A stretch of 64,000 nucleotides of DNA, taken from NCBI GenBank assembly GCA_937916565.1, contig CALFSR010000021.1, forward strand, positions 1 through 64,000. Direction: 5' to 3'. The stretch is from an uncultured Bacillota bacterium. GTDB lineage: Bacteria > Bacillota > Limnochordia > Limnochordales > ZCTH02-B6. This document shows positions 49,583-58,673 of this stretch, piece by piece (the stretch's first letter is position 1; each line of letters opens with the position of its first letter). Below the pieces are notes generated by a model that ran no database searches, was not told the origin of the DNA, and was given only the letters and a program-made list of their open reading frames with translations. A program made the translations under genes and the position numbers.

Positions 49583-50391
49583 CAGGAGCCTGAAGCCTGC
49601 GGCCTGGGCGGGCCGGATGACGGCGCCTCCGGCCCGCCGAGGTCGCCCCACTCGTACAAGAGGATGGAGGCGGCGACCAAACCGGCAGTCTCCGTGCGCA
49701 ACACCCGCGGCCCCAGGGTCACCGGTTGCGCGCCGCGCGCTCGAGCCACCTCCACTTCCGCTGGGTCAAAGCCGCCCTCCGGTCCGATCGCGATGGCGAC
49801 CGGCCCCGGGGAGAGCGCGCGGGCGACGGCACGCAAGCCTACGCTCGTCTCCTCCTCCCACGGGAGAAGGACACGGCCCAGGGACTCGTGCTCCGTGCGC
49901 CACAGCTCCTCCCACGATACGGGACACTCCACGACGGGAACGCGGCCGCGCCCGCACTGCTTGGCCGCCTCGTAGGCAATACGCTGCCAGCGCCGCCGGC
50001 GGGCCTGGGCCTTGGCGGCGTCCCACTCGACGACGGTGCGGGACGTGAACACAGGGACAATGCGTCCCACGCCTACCTCCACGGCCTTTTGAACGATGAG
50101 ATCCATCTTCTCGCCTTTGGGAACGCCTTGCAGGAGCGTCACCGTGAGAGGCGGCTCGCCCCGGGAAGGGCGGCGCTGCACGACGTGGGCCACGGTGCGG
50201 GACGGGTGCACCGCCACCAGAACGGCCTCGTAGTCTGAGCCCCGGCCGTCGCAAAGGACGATGCGCTCGCCTGCCCGCAGGCGCAGCACGCGCGCGACGT
50301 GTTGCGCGTCGGTTTCCAAAAGGTCCACGGCGTCGCCGGCGGCGAGCTCCGGCACCCCCGCCGGGTCATCCGTCACGAAGAAGCGGTGCAT
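49579..50391 (-). CDS. rsmE: 16S rRNA m3U1498 methyltransferase RsmE
   Basis: 270-residue SPOUT methyltransferase. N-terminal PUA-like part (HRFFVTDDPAG, AQHVARVLRLRAGERIVLCDG), then the knot: LLQGVPKGEKMDLIVQKAVEVGV, AYEAAKQCGRGRVPVV, AIGPEGGFDPAEVEVA and LGPRVLRTETAGLVA, all RsmE signatures. ATG at 50389-50391 overlaps the prmA end by 19 bases. Follows prmA as in Bacillus (yqeT-yqeU). Its stop codon overlaps the convergent stop of the BsuPI gene in one CTAG. Confidence 0.95.
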   Translation of the reverse strand: MHRFFVTDDPAGVPELAAGDAVDLLETDAQHVARVLRLRAGERIVLCDGRGSDYEAVLVAVHPSRTVAHVVQRRPSRGEPPLTVTLLQGVPKGEKMDLIVQKAVEVGVGRIVPVFTSRTVVEWDAAKAQARRRRWQRIAYEAAKQCGRGRVPVVECPVSWEELWRTEHESLGRVLLPWEEETSVGLRAVARALSPGPVAIAIGPEGGFDPAEVEVARARGAQPVTLGPRVLRTETAGLVAASILLYEWGDLGGPEAPSSGPPRPQASGSC

Positions 50392-51263
50392 CCGTTGTCC
50401 CGCGCCGCCAACAGGCAGCGCCATTCGCCGCGCGCCCGCTCGTCCAAGAGAGTGAACCCGGCGGCCGCAAGACGGGTGCGCACGCTTTCGCTGGCGTGGT
50501 CGATGATACCGCTCGCGACCAGCGTCCCACCGGGCACGAGCAGGCTGTGGAGGTCCACCGCCATTTCCGCGATGACGTCCGCCAAAATGTTGGCTACAAC
50601 GACTTGGGCACGCCGGCCCGCCAGGAGCGCCCGGGCCGAACCCGCGCTGCCGGCGGCCACCCACACCCGGTCATCCACCCCGTTGCGCCGGCAGTTTTGC
50701 CTTGCGGCCTCCACGGCCTGCGGGTCGATGTCCACCGCCACCACGGAGCCCGCGCCCAGCAGGGCGGCCGCGATAGCCAGGATCCCCGAGCCCGTGCCGA
50801 CGTCCACGACGGTCACGCCGGGCGCGACGACTTCCTCCAGGGCTTCCAGGCACAGGGCGGTGGTCGGGTGGTAGCCGGTGCCAAAGGCCATGCCCGGATC
50901 GAGCTCGATGACATGCCGGTCGGTCCGTGGCACCTCCACCCACGCCGGTTTCACCAGCAACCGCCTGCCGATGGGCAACGGTTTGTAATGGCGCTTCCAG
51001 CTCTCCGCCCAGTCTTCATCCTGCACCCATTCGATGGAAACCCGCGCGTCTCCGGCCGAAAGGCCGTAGCGGCCAAGGTCCCGCACCTGCCGCTCAAGTT
51101 GTGCCGCGGACAGCTCGGCTTGCTCGGGCAAGTAAGCGATGACGGTGCGCGCCGGTCCGGCGCCCTCGAGCATCACCCCTTGGGCACCCACGGCCAGGAG
51201 GATCTGCGTAATCGCTTCCTCGCACTCCGCGGCCGCCTGGACCGCGACCTTCATCCACCGCAT
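50373..51263 (-). CDS. prmA: Ribosomal protein L11 methyltransferase
   Basis: 296 residues. N-terminal substrate-binding part (KVAVQAAAECEEAITQILLAV) and a class I SAM methyltransferase: ELDPGMAFGTGYHPTTALCL, VVDVGTGSGILAIAAALLGA (SAM loop) and VVANILADVIAEMA. ATG at 51261-51263 with GGGAGGA 6 bases upstream. Between dnaJ and rsmE as in Bacillus. Confidence 0.96.
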   Translation of the reverse strand: MRWMKVAVQAAAECEEAITQILLAVGAQGVMLEGAGPARTVIAYLPEQAELSAAQLERQVRDLGRYGLSAGDARVSIEWVQDEDWAESWKRHYKPLPIGRRLLVKPAWVEVPRTDRHVIELDPGMAFGTGYHPTTALCLEALEEVVAPGVTVVDVGTGSGILAIAAALLGAGSVVAVDIDPQAVEAARQNCRRNGVDDRVWVAAGSAGSARALLAGRRAQVVVANILADVIAEMAVDLHSLLVPGGTLVASGIIDHASESVRTRLAAAGFTLLDERARGEWRCLLAARDNGCTASS

Positions 51264-51326
51264 CTTTTTATCCTCCCAGCCCTCTCGCCGGCGCCCGCCA
51301 AGGCATCCGCGCCCCGGCGCCGGGAA

Positions 51327-52529
51327 CTACCGCTCCCGGCGCCGGCGGCCGAACTTGTCCCGCATCCAGTCACCTAGGCCGCGGCCCTCCTGGGACGCCT
51401 CGCCGCCTGTCTCCTTGTGCGCGGCCGCCGTCGCGTCCTGTGCCTGTTCAAACTCCCGCAAGAGCTCCTTCTGGCGCTCGGTGAGGCGGCGAGGAATCTC
51501 CACCTTGATCCGGACGATCTCGTCGCCGCGCCCGTACCCTCCGACCCGCGGTATCCCTTTGCCCGGCAGGCGAAACTCCGCTCCGGGCTGCGTGCCCGGG
51601 CGGATCGTCAGCTTGTGGGTGCCTTCCAAGGTCGGCACCTCGATCTCCGCCCCAAGGGCGGCCTGGACAAAGCTGATGGGCACCTCGCACAACACGTCGG
51701 CTCCGTCCCGAACGAACACCGGGTGCGGCCGCACCCGCACGTACAGGTACAGGTCGCCCGGCGGCCCGCCCCGCTGGCCCGCGTGACCTTCGCCGCTCAG
51801 GCGGATGCGGGTGCCGTTGTCCACTCCGGCCGGAACCTTGACGCTGATGCGCCGCTGCCGCTGAACGTGGCCTTGGCCGCGGCATTCACGGCACGGCGTA
51901 GCCGCCCACCGGCCCTCGCCCCCGCAGCGGGAGCACACCGTTACATTGACGAACTGGCCAAAGGCGGTGCGGCGCACGTGGCGTACTTCGCCCGTGCCCT
52001 GGCAGTCGGGGCACGTTTGAATGGGCGTGCCGGGCTCGGCACCGGTCCCGCTGCAGTGACCGCATAGTTCTACCCGCGGGATGCTCACCGTCTTTTCGGC
52101 GCCGAAGGCGGCCTCGTGAAACTCCACCTCGAGCTCGGCCTGCATGTCCTGGCCCCGAACCGGGCCCCGCGAACGTTGCCTCCGCCCGCCGGTAAATACG
52201 CCAAACAGGTCAAACAGGTCACCAAAGGGATCAAAGCCGCCCTCGCCGAACGGCCCAAAGGGGCCGAAGCCGCCCGGGCCCGGACCGGCGCCGTTCGCGC
52301 CGCCGAAGGCATCGTGACCGAAGCGGTCGTACTGCTCCCGTGTCTTGGGGTCGCTCAGGACGCGGTACGCTTCATTAATCTCCTTGAACTTTTCTTCGGC
52401 CTGCGGGTCGTCTTTGTTGACGTCGGGGTGGTACTGGCGCGCGAGCTTGCGATAGGCGCGCTTGATGTCCTCCGCCGACGCGTCGCGCCCGACCCCTAGA
52501 ACCTCATAGTAGTCCCGCTTTGTCGCCAA
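51327..52529 (-). CDS. dnaJ: Chaperone protein DnaJ
   Basis: 400 residues. J domain with [18 protein letters not shown] and YHPDVN (the HPD motif); Gly/Phe-rich linker ([17 protein letters not shown]); four zinc repeats [33 protein letters not shown]-terminal substrate domains. Stimulates ATP hydrolysis by DnaK. ATG at 52527-52529. Last chaperone gene of the hrcA operon. Confidence 0.97.
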   Translation of the reverse strand: MATKRDYYEVLGVGRDASAEDIKRAYRKLARQYHPDVNKDDPQAEEKFKEINEAYRVLSDPKTREQYDRFGHDAFGGANGAGPGPGGFGPFGPFGEGGFDPFGDLFDLFGVFTGGRRQRSRGPVRGQDMQAELEVEFHEAAFGAEKTVSIPRVELCGHCSGTGAEPGTPIQTCPDCQGTGEVRHVRRTAFGQFVNVTVCSRCGGEGRWAATPCRECRGQGHVQRQRRISVKVPAGVDNGTRIRLSGEGHAGQRGGPPGDLYLYVRVRPHPVFVRDGADVLCEVPISFVQAALGAEIEVPTLEGTHKLTIRPGTQPGAEFRLPGKGIPRVGGYGRGDEIVRIKVEIPRRLTERQKELLREFEQAQDATAAAHKETGGEASQEGRGLGDWMRDKFGRRRRER

Positions 52530-52573
52530 TCACTACACCGCCCTCGTGCCCCGGGGCCTAAGGCTGAAAGAGG

Positions 52574-52594
52574 GCGGCGGGTTTGCCCCGCCGC
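52574..52594 (-). other. Hairpin between dnaK and dnaJ
   Basis: Perfect 8-base stem GCGGCGGG / CCCGCCGC with a five-base loop just after the dnaK stop, followed on the minus strand by CCTCTTTC. Could be a partial terminator or a 3-prime stability element that lowers dnaJ relative to dnaK. Confidence 0.5.
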
Positions 52595-52597
52595 TCC

Positions 52598-54433
52598 TCA
52601 GCCGTTGACCGTGTACTCGCCTTCGACCGTCGGGCCGCCTTGGCCGCTGCCGCCCGGAGCGCTCCCGCCGCCCGAGCCCGGAGCCGAATCGCCCGCCGGG
52701 CCGGCTGCCTGGTATGCGCGGGTCGTCACGTCGTGCAGCGCCTTGCTCAAGGCGTCCAAGCCGTCCTTGATGGCCTGGGCGTCGCTGCCGTCAAGGGCCG
52801 CCTGCAAGCGCTTTTTGGCCTGCTCGATGTTGTCCCGTTCTTGCGCCGTCACCTTGTCGCCGAAGTCCTTGAGGGTCCGGTCGACGCTGTAGATAAGGCT
52901 GTCGGCCTGGTTGCGCAGCTCGGCCAGCTCCTTGCGCTTGCGGTCCTCCTCCGCGTACTTTTCCGCCTCCTGGACCATGCGGCTTATGTCCGCGGAGGTC
53001 AGGCCGGTGGAGGCGGTCAGCGTCACCTGCTGGGACCGGCCCGTCGCCAGGTCCTTGGCGGACACTTTGACGATGCCGTTAACGTCGATGTCGAAGCTGA
53101 CCTCGATCTGGGGAATGCCCCGGGGCGCCGGCGGGATGCCGTCAAGGCGGAAGCGTCCGAGGGTAACGTTGTCCGCCGCCATGGGCCGTTCGCCCTGGAG
53201 AACGTGGATTTCGACCGAAGTCTGGTTGTCGGCCGCGGTTGTAAAGACCTGCTTGGCGGACGTCGGGATCGTGGTATTGCGCTCGATTAGCTTGGTGAAC
53301 ACCCCGCCCAAGGTTTCGATGCCCAGGGAAAGCGGGGTGACGTCCAGCAGCACCAGGCTCTTCATCTCGCCGGCGAGCACCGCCGCCTGGATCGCGGCGC
53401 CGACCGCGACGCATTCGTCGGGATTGATGCCCTTGTGGGGCTCCTTGCCGATGAGACGCCGGATGGCCTCTTGGACCGCCGGGATCCGGGTGGACCCGCC
53501 CACGAGGATGACCTTGTCAATCTGGTGCGGCTCAAGCCCCGCGTCCTTGAGCGCTTGACGCGTCGGCCCCATGGTCGCCTCTACCAAGTCCCGGGTCAGT
53601 TCTTCAAACTTGGCCCGGGTCAAGGTGACGTCGATGTGCAGCGGTCCCTGCGGCCCCATGGAGATAAACGGCAGGCTGATATTGGTGGTCGTGACGCCCG
53701 ATAGCTCGATCTTCGCCTTTTCGGCGGCCTCCTTGAGCCGCTGCATCGCCTGGCGATCCCGGCCCAGGTCGATGCCGTGGTCCAACTTGAACTGCTCGAT
53801 GAGCCACCGGATGATGCGCTCGTCAAAGTCGTCGCCGCCCAGGTGGTTGTTGCCGCTGGTCGCCTTAACCTCAAAGACGCCGTCGCCGATCTCAAGGATC
53901 GACACGTCGAAGGTCCCGCCGCCAAGGTCGAAAACGAGAATCGTCTGGTTGCCTTCCTTGTCGAGCCCGTACGCGAGGGACGCAGCCGTGGGCTCGTTGA
54001 TGATACGGAGCACCTCCAAGCCCGCGATCGTGCCCGCGTCCTTGGTAGCCTGGCGCTGGGCGTCCGTGAAGTAGGCCGGAACCGTGATGACCGCCTTCGT
54101 CACAGGCTGACCCAGGTAGTTTTCGGCCTCGGCCTTGAGCTTTTGCAGGATCATGGCCGAGATCTCCTGGGGCGTGTACTCCTTGTCGTCGATCCGCACC
54201 TTGTGATTGGTGCCCATCTTGCGCTTGATGGACATGATGGTCCGATCCGGGTTGAGCACCGCCTGCCGTTTGGCGGCTTGGCCCACGAGCCGCTCGCCGT
54301 CCTTGCTGAACGCGACCACCGACGGCGTCGTGCGACCGCCCTCGCTGTTGGGAATGACAACGGGCTCGCCGCCCTCCACCACTGCGACCACCGAGTTGGT
54401 CGTACCTAGGTCAATGCCGATGACCTTGCTCAT
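52598..54433 (-). CDS. dnaK: Chaperone protein DnaK (Hsp70)
   Basis: 611 residues, normal length. Starts [18 protein letters not shown]; phosphate motifs [13 protein letters not shown] and [12 protein letters not shown]; linker [13 protein letters not shown]; substrate domain and a Gly/Ser/Pro-rich tail. Lacks the extra loop of Gram-negative DnaK near residue 80, as in Gram-positive bacteria. ATG at 54431-54433 with GGGAGG upstream. Confidence 0.98.
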   Translation of the reverse strand: MSKVIGIDLGTTNSVVAVVEGGEPVVIPNSEGGRTTPSVVAFSKDGERLVGQAAKRQAVLNPDRTIMSIKRKMGTNHKVRIDDKEYTPQEISAMILQKLKAEAENYLGQPVTKAVITVPAYFTDAQRQATKDAGTIAGLEVLRIINEPTAASLAYGLDKEGNQTILVFDLGGGTFDVSILEIGDGVFEVKATSGNNHLGGDDFDERIIRWLIEQFKLDHGIDLGRDRQAMQRLKEAAEKAKIELSGVTTTNISLPFISMGPQGPLHIDVTLTRAKFEELTRDLVEATMGPTRQALKDAGLEPHQIDKVILVGGSTRIPAVQEAIRRLIGKEPHKGINPDECVAVGAAIQAAVLAGEMKSLVLLDVTPLSLGIETLGGVFTKLIERNTTIPTSAKQVFTTAADNQTSVEIHVLQGERPMAADNVTLGRFRLDGIPPAPRGIPQIEVSFDIDVNGIVKVSAKDLATGRSQQVTLTASTGLTSADISRMVQEAEKYAEEDRKRKELAELRNQADSLIYSVDRTLKDFGDKVTAQERDNIEQAKKRLQAALDGSDAQAIKDGLDALSKALHDVTTRAYQAAGPAGDSAPGSGGGSAPGGSGQGGPTVEGEYTVNG

Positions 54434-54466
54434 CCGTGGATTCCTCCCGTCGCTGTGTGCCGCGGC

Positions 54467-55096
54467 TCACTGCGCCGACTTGACTTTCACGAGGCTTGGG
54501 CGAAGCACCTTGCCGTGCAGCCGGTAGCCCCGGCGCAGCTCTTCCACGACGTGGCCGGGCGGCGTCCCATCGTCCGCCTCGACCTGCGCCACGGCTTCCA
54601 TAAGGTTGGGGTCAAACGGCTGGCCCACCGCGTCGATGACGTCCACGCCGTGGCGAGCCAGCACATCGGCAAGCTGCTGGCGAATAAGGCGGACGCCTTG
54701 GCCCAAGGGACTCGCGGCGTCCTCGCCGGCTGCGGCCAAAGCGTGATCCAGGCTGTCCAACACGGGCAGCACGTCCGTGATAAGCCGCTCCGCAGCGGCA
54801 AGACGAAGCGAATCCATTTCCTGCCGGGTGCGGCGCCGGTAGTTGTCGAACTCCGCCAGGAGACGCACGTACTGGTCCGACAACTCCCGCTCCCGGGTTT
54901 CAAGGGCGGCGACGCGTTCCCGAAGTAGGGTCACGTCCGCAGCCGGCTCCATCGCCGGACCGTCCAGGACGGCCGCCGGCTCCGCTTCTCCCCCCGTCCC
55001 CGCGCCGCCGGCCCCTTGCGATGGCGCCCCGGCATCCGTACCGCCCTGCACCTCCGGCGCCGGCTCTGCTGTCGATCCATCCTTGTTGCGCGGCAA
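54467..55096 (-). CDS. grpE: Nucleotide exchange factor GrpE
   Basis: 209 residues. Disordered Ala/Gly/Pro/Glu-rich N terminus (about 1-50), long coiled coil (TLLRERVAALETRERELSDQ), then RLLAEFDNYRRRTRQEM and the beta domain with FDPNLMEAVAQVEAD and VVEELRRGYRLHGKVLRP. TTG at 55094-55096 has GGGGAG 9 bases upstream and no better in-frame start exists. A promoter and a terminator-like hairpin lie just upstream. Confidence 0.95.
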   Translation of the reverse strand: MPRNKDGSTAEPAPEVQGGTDAGAPSQGAGGAGTGGEAEPAAVLDGPAMEPAADVTLLRERVAALETRERELSDQYVRLLAEFDNYRRRTRQEMDSLRLAAAERLITDVLPVLDSLDHALAAAGEDAASPLGQGVRLIRQQLADVLARHGVDVIDAVGQPFDPNLMEAVAQVEADDGTPPGHVVEELRRGYRLHGKVLRPSLVKVKSAQ

Positions 55097-55113
55097 CGGC
55101 CTCGACTCCCCTT

Positions 55114-55152
55114 AACAAAGAAAAGTCCCTCGCGGCGCACACGCCTCAAGGG
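55114..55152 (-). terminator. Terminator-like hairpin between hrcA and grpE
   Basis: 11-base imperfect stem CCCTTGAGGCG / CGCCGCGAGGG (one G-U pair, one mismatch) with loop TGTG at 55127-55152, followed on the minus strand by ACTTTTCTTTGTT. It begins almost at the predicted start of the promoter at 55161-55190 and ends just before the grpE ribosome binding site. Confidence 0.6.
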
Positions 55153-55160
55153 CCCTGCCC

Positions 55161-55190
55161 ATTATAATGGCCGCGGCGCGGCCGTGTCCA
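55161..55190 (-). promoter_or_regulatory. Internal promoter ahead of grpE
   Basis: Minus-strand -35 TGGACA (55185-55190; five of six), 18-base spacer, -10 TATAAT (55161-55166). Expected +1 about 55,154. No CIRCE element accompanies it, so this promoter would not be under direct HrcA control. Confidence 0.6.
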
Positions 55191-55212
55191 CGCCGGCAAC
55201 GCCGGCGCGTGC

Positions 55213-56244
55213 TCAGCCGCGCACAAGACCCAGCAAGGCTTCGCTCAAATGGTCGGCCACGTATTGGACCATGCCCACCGCCTTGGAATAGTCCATGCGG
55301 GTCGGTCCTAAAACCCCGATGGCACCGATCACCTCATCGCCGAGCCGGTATGCGGCCGACACGACGCTGCATTCCCGCAAGGCGACCACCGGGTTTTCCT
55401 GGCCGATGATGACGGTCGTCCCGCTGGTGCGGGCCGCCATACTCAGCACCTGGTTGAGGATCTCCCGGGCCTCCAAAAGGGCCAGCAGCGAGCGGGCCCG
55501 TTCGATGTCCCGGAACTCGGGTTGGTTAAGGATGTTGAGAGTGCCCTCGAGATACACTTTATCGGACTGCCGGTCCCCCAGGGATCCCGTCAGCAGGTCC
55601 GCAACCGCATCGTACAGCTCCCCTTGTCCTGTCTCCTCCCGCAGACCTGCCAGCAGATCGCGGCCGATGTCGCCGTAGCGCAGCCCGATCAACCGCCGGT
55701 TAAGCCGCTCGGCAGCCGCGTCGCACTGCTCCTGGCTCACCGGGCAGCCGACCTCCACGATGCGATGCTGTACGAAACCGGGATCCGCCACGACAACGGC
55801 TACGATGCGGGTTTCATCGAGCGCGATGAGGTCCAGCCGGCGGAAGACGCTGGCCTCCAACCTCGGGGCGGCCACCACCGACGCGTATTGGGTTGCCCGG
55901 GCTAAAAGCCGCGCCGCCTCGTGCACCATCTCCTCCATCGCGCGGCGGACGGCGACGACTTCCCGGTAGACAGCGGAGCGCTCGGCCGGACCTGGTTCCC
56001 AGCGCACCATCAGTTCGTCGACGTAGTACCGGTAGCCTTTGTCCGACGGGATGCGGCCCGCTGAGGTGTGCGGCTGATGCAGGTAGCCTTCTTCCTCGAG
56101 GTCGGCCATCTCGTTGCGGATAGTCGCCGGGCTGACGCCCAGGTTGTACTTCCGGGCCAAGTTGCGGGACCCGACGGGCTCGGCCGTTTGAATGTAATCG
56201 TCGGTCAACGCCTGCAGCACCCTTCGCTTGCGTTCGTCCAGCAC
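55213..56244 (-). CDS. hrcA: Heat-inducible transcription repressor HrcA
   Basis: 343 residues. N-terminal winged helix: MLDERKRRVLQALTDDYIQT, AEPVGSRNLARKYNLGVSPATIRNEM-type region (seen as VGSRNLARK and SPATIRNEMADLEEEGYL), HTSAGRIPSDKGYRYYVD, and the C-terminal dimer domain with GVLGPTRMDYSKAV. Represses its own operon through CIRCE. GTG at 56242-56244 is 8 bases after AAGGAGG and aligns with the Bacillus start; the GTG three codons earlier overlaps the ribosome binding site. Confidence 0.97.
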   Translation of the reverse strand: MLDERKRRVLQALTDDYIQTAEPVGSRNLARKYNLGVSPATIRNEMADLEEEGYLHQPHTSAGRIPSDKGYRYYVDELMVRWEPGPAERSAVYREVVAVRRAMEEMVHEAARLLARATQYASVVAAPRLEASVFRRLDLIALDETRIVAVVVADPGFVQHRIVEVGCPVSQEQCDAAAERLNRRLIGLRYGDIGRDLLAGLREETGQGELYDAVADLLTGSLGDRQSDKVYLEGTLNILNQPEFRDIERARSLLALLEAREILNQVLSMAARTSGTTVIIGQENPVVALRECSVVSAAYRLGDEVIGAIGVLGPTRMDYSKAVGMVQYVADHLSEALLGLVRG

Positions 56245-56262
56245 GCGCTCCACCTCCTTCCC

Positions 56263-56289
56263 TTAGCACTCCTCGCCGGAGAGTGCTAA
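56263..56289 (-). promoter_or_regulatory. CIRCE operator of the hrcA operon
   Basis: TTAGCACTC (56263-56271), nine bases, GAGTGCTAA (56281-56289): perfect match to the CIRCE consensus. It lies between the hrcA promoter and the hrcA start, where HrcA binding blocks transcription. Confidence 0.98.
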
Positions 56290-56301
56290 CTCTTCCCCTC
56301 C

Positions 56302-56331
56302 AACATAGCACCGGGCCGGAAGTGTTGTCAA
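56302..56331 (-). promoter_or_regulatory. SigA-type promoter of hrcA
   Basis: Minus-strand -35 TTGACA (56326-56331), 18-base spacer, -10 TATGTT (56302-56307). Transcription should begin just before the CIRCE element. Only 16 bases separate its -35 from the -35 of the divergent pyrD promoter. Confidence 0.8.
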
Positions 56332-56347
56332 TCTTCACGGATTCCCG

Positions 56348-56376
56348 TTGACACCGTCCGGAGCGCCCGGTAGGCT
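56348..56376 (+). promoter_or_regulatory. Promoter of pyrD giving a leaderless mRNA
   Basis: Plus-strand -35 TTGACA (56348-56353), 17-base spacer, -10 TAGGCT (56371-56376; four of six). The pyrD ATG begins 8 bases after the -10, where transcription should start. Confidence 0.65.
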
Positions 56377-56383
56377 GTTTGCG

Positions 56384-57496
56384 ATGGACGCCTACTCCTT
56401 CATCCGACCGCTGCTTTTGGCCATGGACCCTGAGCGGGCTCACCGTTTGGCCATGAAGCTCTTGGCCGCGGCCAGCCGGCGGCCGCTCCTGTCGGGCAGC
56501 CTCGCGGCAAAAGTGCGGGTCGCGGCTCCCCGGCTTGCGACAGACGCCTTTGGACTGCGGTTTCCCAACTGCGTGGGCCTCGCGGCCGGGTTTGACAAGG
56601 ACGGCGAGGCTTTGCCCGCCCTCGCGGCCATCGGCTTCGGGTTTCTCGAGGCGGGTACGGTGACTCCTCGCCCGCAGCCGGGAAACCCTCCCGTGCGGCT
56701 CTGGCGCGTGCCCGATCAGCGGGCGCTCATCAACCGCATGGGATTCAACAACGGCGGCGCCGCGGCGCTCACGGCACGCCTTTCGGCCGACCGCCCCCTC
56801 CTGCCCGTTCCCGTGGGCGTGAACATCGGCAAAAACCGGGACACCCCCGCGGAGCGGGCAGCCGACGACTACGTCCGCTGCCTCGAGATGGTCTACCCGG
56901 TCGCCGACTTTGTGGTCGTCAACGTCAGTTCCCCCAACACGCCCGGCCTGCGCGCTCTCCAGGACGCGGCCGCCCTGGATGAGCTGCTCGCCGCGGTAGC
57001 TGCGGCGCGCCGGCGCCTGGCCGCGGCACCTGGAAGTGGGCCGCGGCCGCTGTTGGTGAAAATCTCACCCGATCTCGGGCCGGCCGAGCTCGATGCCGTT
57101 ATCGAGGCCGCCGTGCGCCGGGGGGTGGACGGCATCGTCGCCACCAACACGACCGTTCGCCGTCCGGGCCTGGCCGGTCCGGCGGCAGCGCGGCCGGGGG
57201 GCCTGAGCGGCGCTCCCCTCCTCCACCTTTCCAACCGGGTCGTCGCCGCCGTACACCGGCGCACCGGCGGGCGGCTGCCCGTCATCGGCGTCGGCGGTAT
57301 CATGTCGGCGCAAGATGCTTATGCCAAAATCAAGGCGGGGGCATCGCTGGTGCAAGTGTACACCGGGTTCGTGTACGGCGGACCGGGGTTCGTAGGGCGG
57401 CTTGTCCGGGAACTCGACGTCCTGCTGGCACGAGACGGTTTCCAACACGTGAAGGAGGCCGTCGGGGTCGAAGCAGGCCGCTGGCCCGAACCGTAG
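56384..57496 (+). CDS. pyrD: Dihydroorotate dehydrogenase, class 2 (quinone-dependent) type
   Basis: Oxidises dihydroorotate to orotate in pyrimidine synthesis with FMN. 370 residues. The N-terminal helices (YSFIRPLLLAMDPERAHRLA) are the membrane/quinone-contact segment of class 2 enzymes. Then GLAAGFDKDGEALP, GFLEAGTVTPRPQPGNP, NRMGFNNGG, the active-site serine in NVSSPNTPGLR, and FMN-binding GVGGIMSAQDAYAKIKAGAS. ATG at 56384-56386 has no ribosome binding site and coincides with the predicted transcript start. No other pyr gene is nearby. Plus strand between divergent hrcA and convergent hemW. Confidence 0.95.
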   Translation: MDAYSFIRPLLLAMDPERAHRLAMKLLAAASRRPLLSGSLAAKVRVAAPRLATDAFGLRFPNCVGLAAGFDKDGEALPALAAIGFGFLEAGTVTPRPQPGNPPVRLWRVPDQRALINRMGFNNGGAAALTARLSADRPLLPVPVGVNIGKNRDTPAERAADDYVRCLEMVYPVADFVVVNVSSPNTPGLRALQDAAALDELLAAVAAARRRLAAAPGSGPRPLLVKISPDLGPAELDAVIEAAVRRGVDGIVATNTTVRRPGLAGPAAARPGGLSGAPLLHLSNRVVAAVHRRTGGRLPVIGVGGIMSAQDAYAKIKAGASLVQVYTGFVYGGPGFVGRLVRELDVLLARDGFQHVKEAVGVEAGRWPEP

Positions 57497-57524
57497 CCGC
57501 GCTGGCTTCCTTCGGGGCCGCGGC

Positions 57525-58673
57525 CTAGCGGGCGCGCAGAAAAGCCTGGAAAACCTGGTTGGCCACGGGCAGGCCGCGGCTTGTAAGGCGCAGGCGCTCC
57601 CCATCCCACCGGACCAGCCCAAGGTCGACGAGGCGGGCGATTTCCGGGCCGAAGGCGTCGTCGAGCGGCCGGCCAAACCGGTGCTCGAAGGCGGCCGCGT
57701 CGACACCTTCGAGCAGGCGCAATCCAAGGATGACCGTATCTTCCTCGGCTGTCGCCTCGTCGACCGCTTCCCGCCTGGCGATGGGCAGTTCCCCCGCGGC
57801 AAGGCGGCGGGCGTAATCATGGGGCAGCCGCTCGTTGGAAAACCGCTCCCCGCGCCAGTGGGAGTGGGCCCCGGGTCCGAGGCCGAGCCATTCGCCGTTC
57901 AACCAATAGATCCGGTTGTGCCCCGACTGAAAGCCCGGGCGTGCCCAGTTGGATATCTCGTAATGCTCGTAGCCCGCGGCGCCGAGCTCCTCCATGGCAA
58001 GCTCATACATCGCCAGTTCCGCGTCGTCGCCGGGGAGCGGCAGGGCGTTTTGGGCGTGCAGATCGCCAAACGGCGTGCCTTCCTCGATGATAAGGCTGTA
58101 GCAGGAGATGTGCTCCGGTCCCCAGGCGATGATCTCCCGCAAGGTGCGCCGCCAGTCCGAAACGTCCTGCCCCGGCAAGCCGAACATGAGGTCGACGTTG
58201 ATGTTGCCAAAACCCATCCGCCGGGCCCGGTCGAAACAGTCGGCCGCGTGGCGCGCGCCGTGGATTCGCCCTAGGCGCTCGAGCAGGCTGTCGTTTAGGG
58301 TCTGCACCCCGAGGCTGATGCGGTTGACGCCTCCCGCCCTCAGCGCGGCCAAGCGTGCGTCGGTGAGCGTACCGGGATTGGCCTCGACCGTCACTTCCGC
58401 TCCCGGGCGCAGGGCGAGCGGCCTGAGAACGGCAAACAAGCGGTCGAGCTGCCCGGGCCCTAGCGCCGTCGGCGTGCCGCCGCCGATGTAGAGGGTGTCA
58501 AAAGGGTCGCCGGGCGGCGCTGCGCCGGCAGCATACAGATGCGCCTCCCGCCCGAGGGCGTCTAGGTAGTCCTCGACGCCCCCGTCGCGGAGCAGGTAGG
58601 TGTTGAAGTCGCAGTAGTGGCAGCGCTTCTCGCAGAATGGAACGTGCACGTACAGCCCGCGCCCAGGCCGCAT
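57525..58673 (-). CDS. hemW: HemW heme chaperone (radical SAM, HemN-like)
   Basis: 382 residues. Radical SAM cluster motif CEKRCHYCDF near residue 14 after GLYVHVPFC, GGGTPTALGPGQLDRL, ANPGTL, NRISLGVQTLND and NVDLMFGLPGQ. HemW-type proteins bind and insert heme rather than oxidise coproporphyrinogen. ATG at 58671-58673 shares bases with the lepA stop (TGATG), so translation is coupled. The lepA-hemW-hrcA order is conserved in Firmicutes, here broken only by pyrD. Confidence 0.95.
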   Translation of the reverse strand: MRPGRGLYVHVPFCEKRCHYCDFNTYLLRDGGVEDYLDALGREAHLYAAGAAPPGDPFDTLYIGGGTPTALGPGQLDRLFAVLRPLALRPGAEVTVEANPGTLTDARLAALRAGGVNRISLGVQTLNDSLLERLGRIHGARHAADCFDRARRMGFGNINVDLMFGLPGQDVSDWRRTLREIIAWGPEHISCYSLIIEEGTPFGDLHAQNALPLPGDDAELAMYELAMEELGAAGYEHYEISNWARPGFQSGHNRIYWLNGEWLGLGPGAHSHWRGERFSNERLPHDYARRLAAGELPIARREAVDEATAEEDTVILGLRLLEGVDAAAFEHRFGRPLDDAFGPEIARLVDLGLVRWDGERLRLTSRGLPVANQVFQAFLRAR

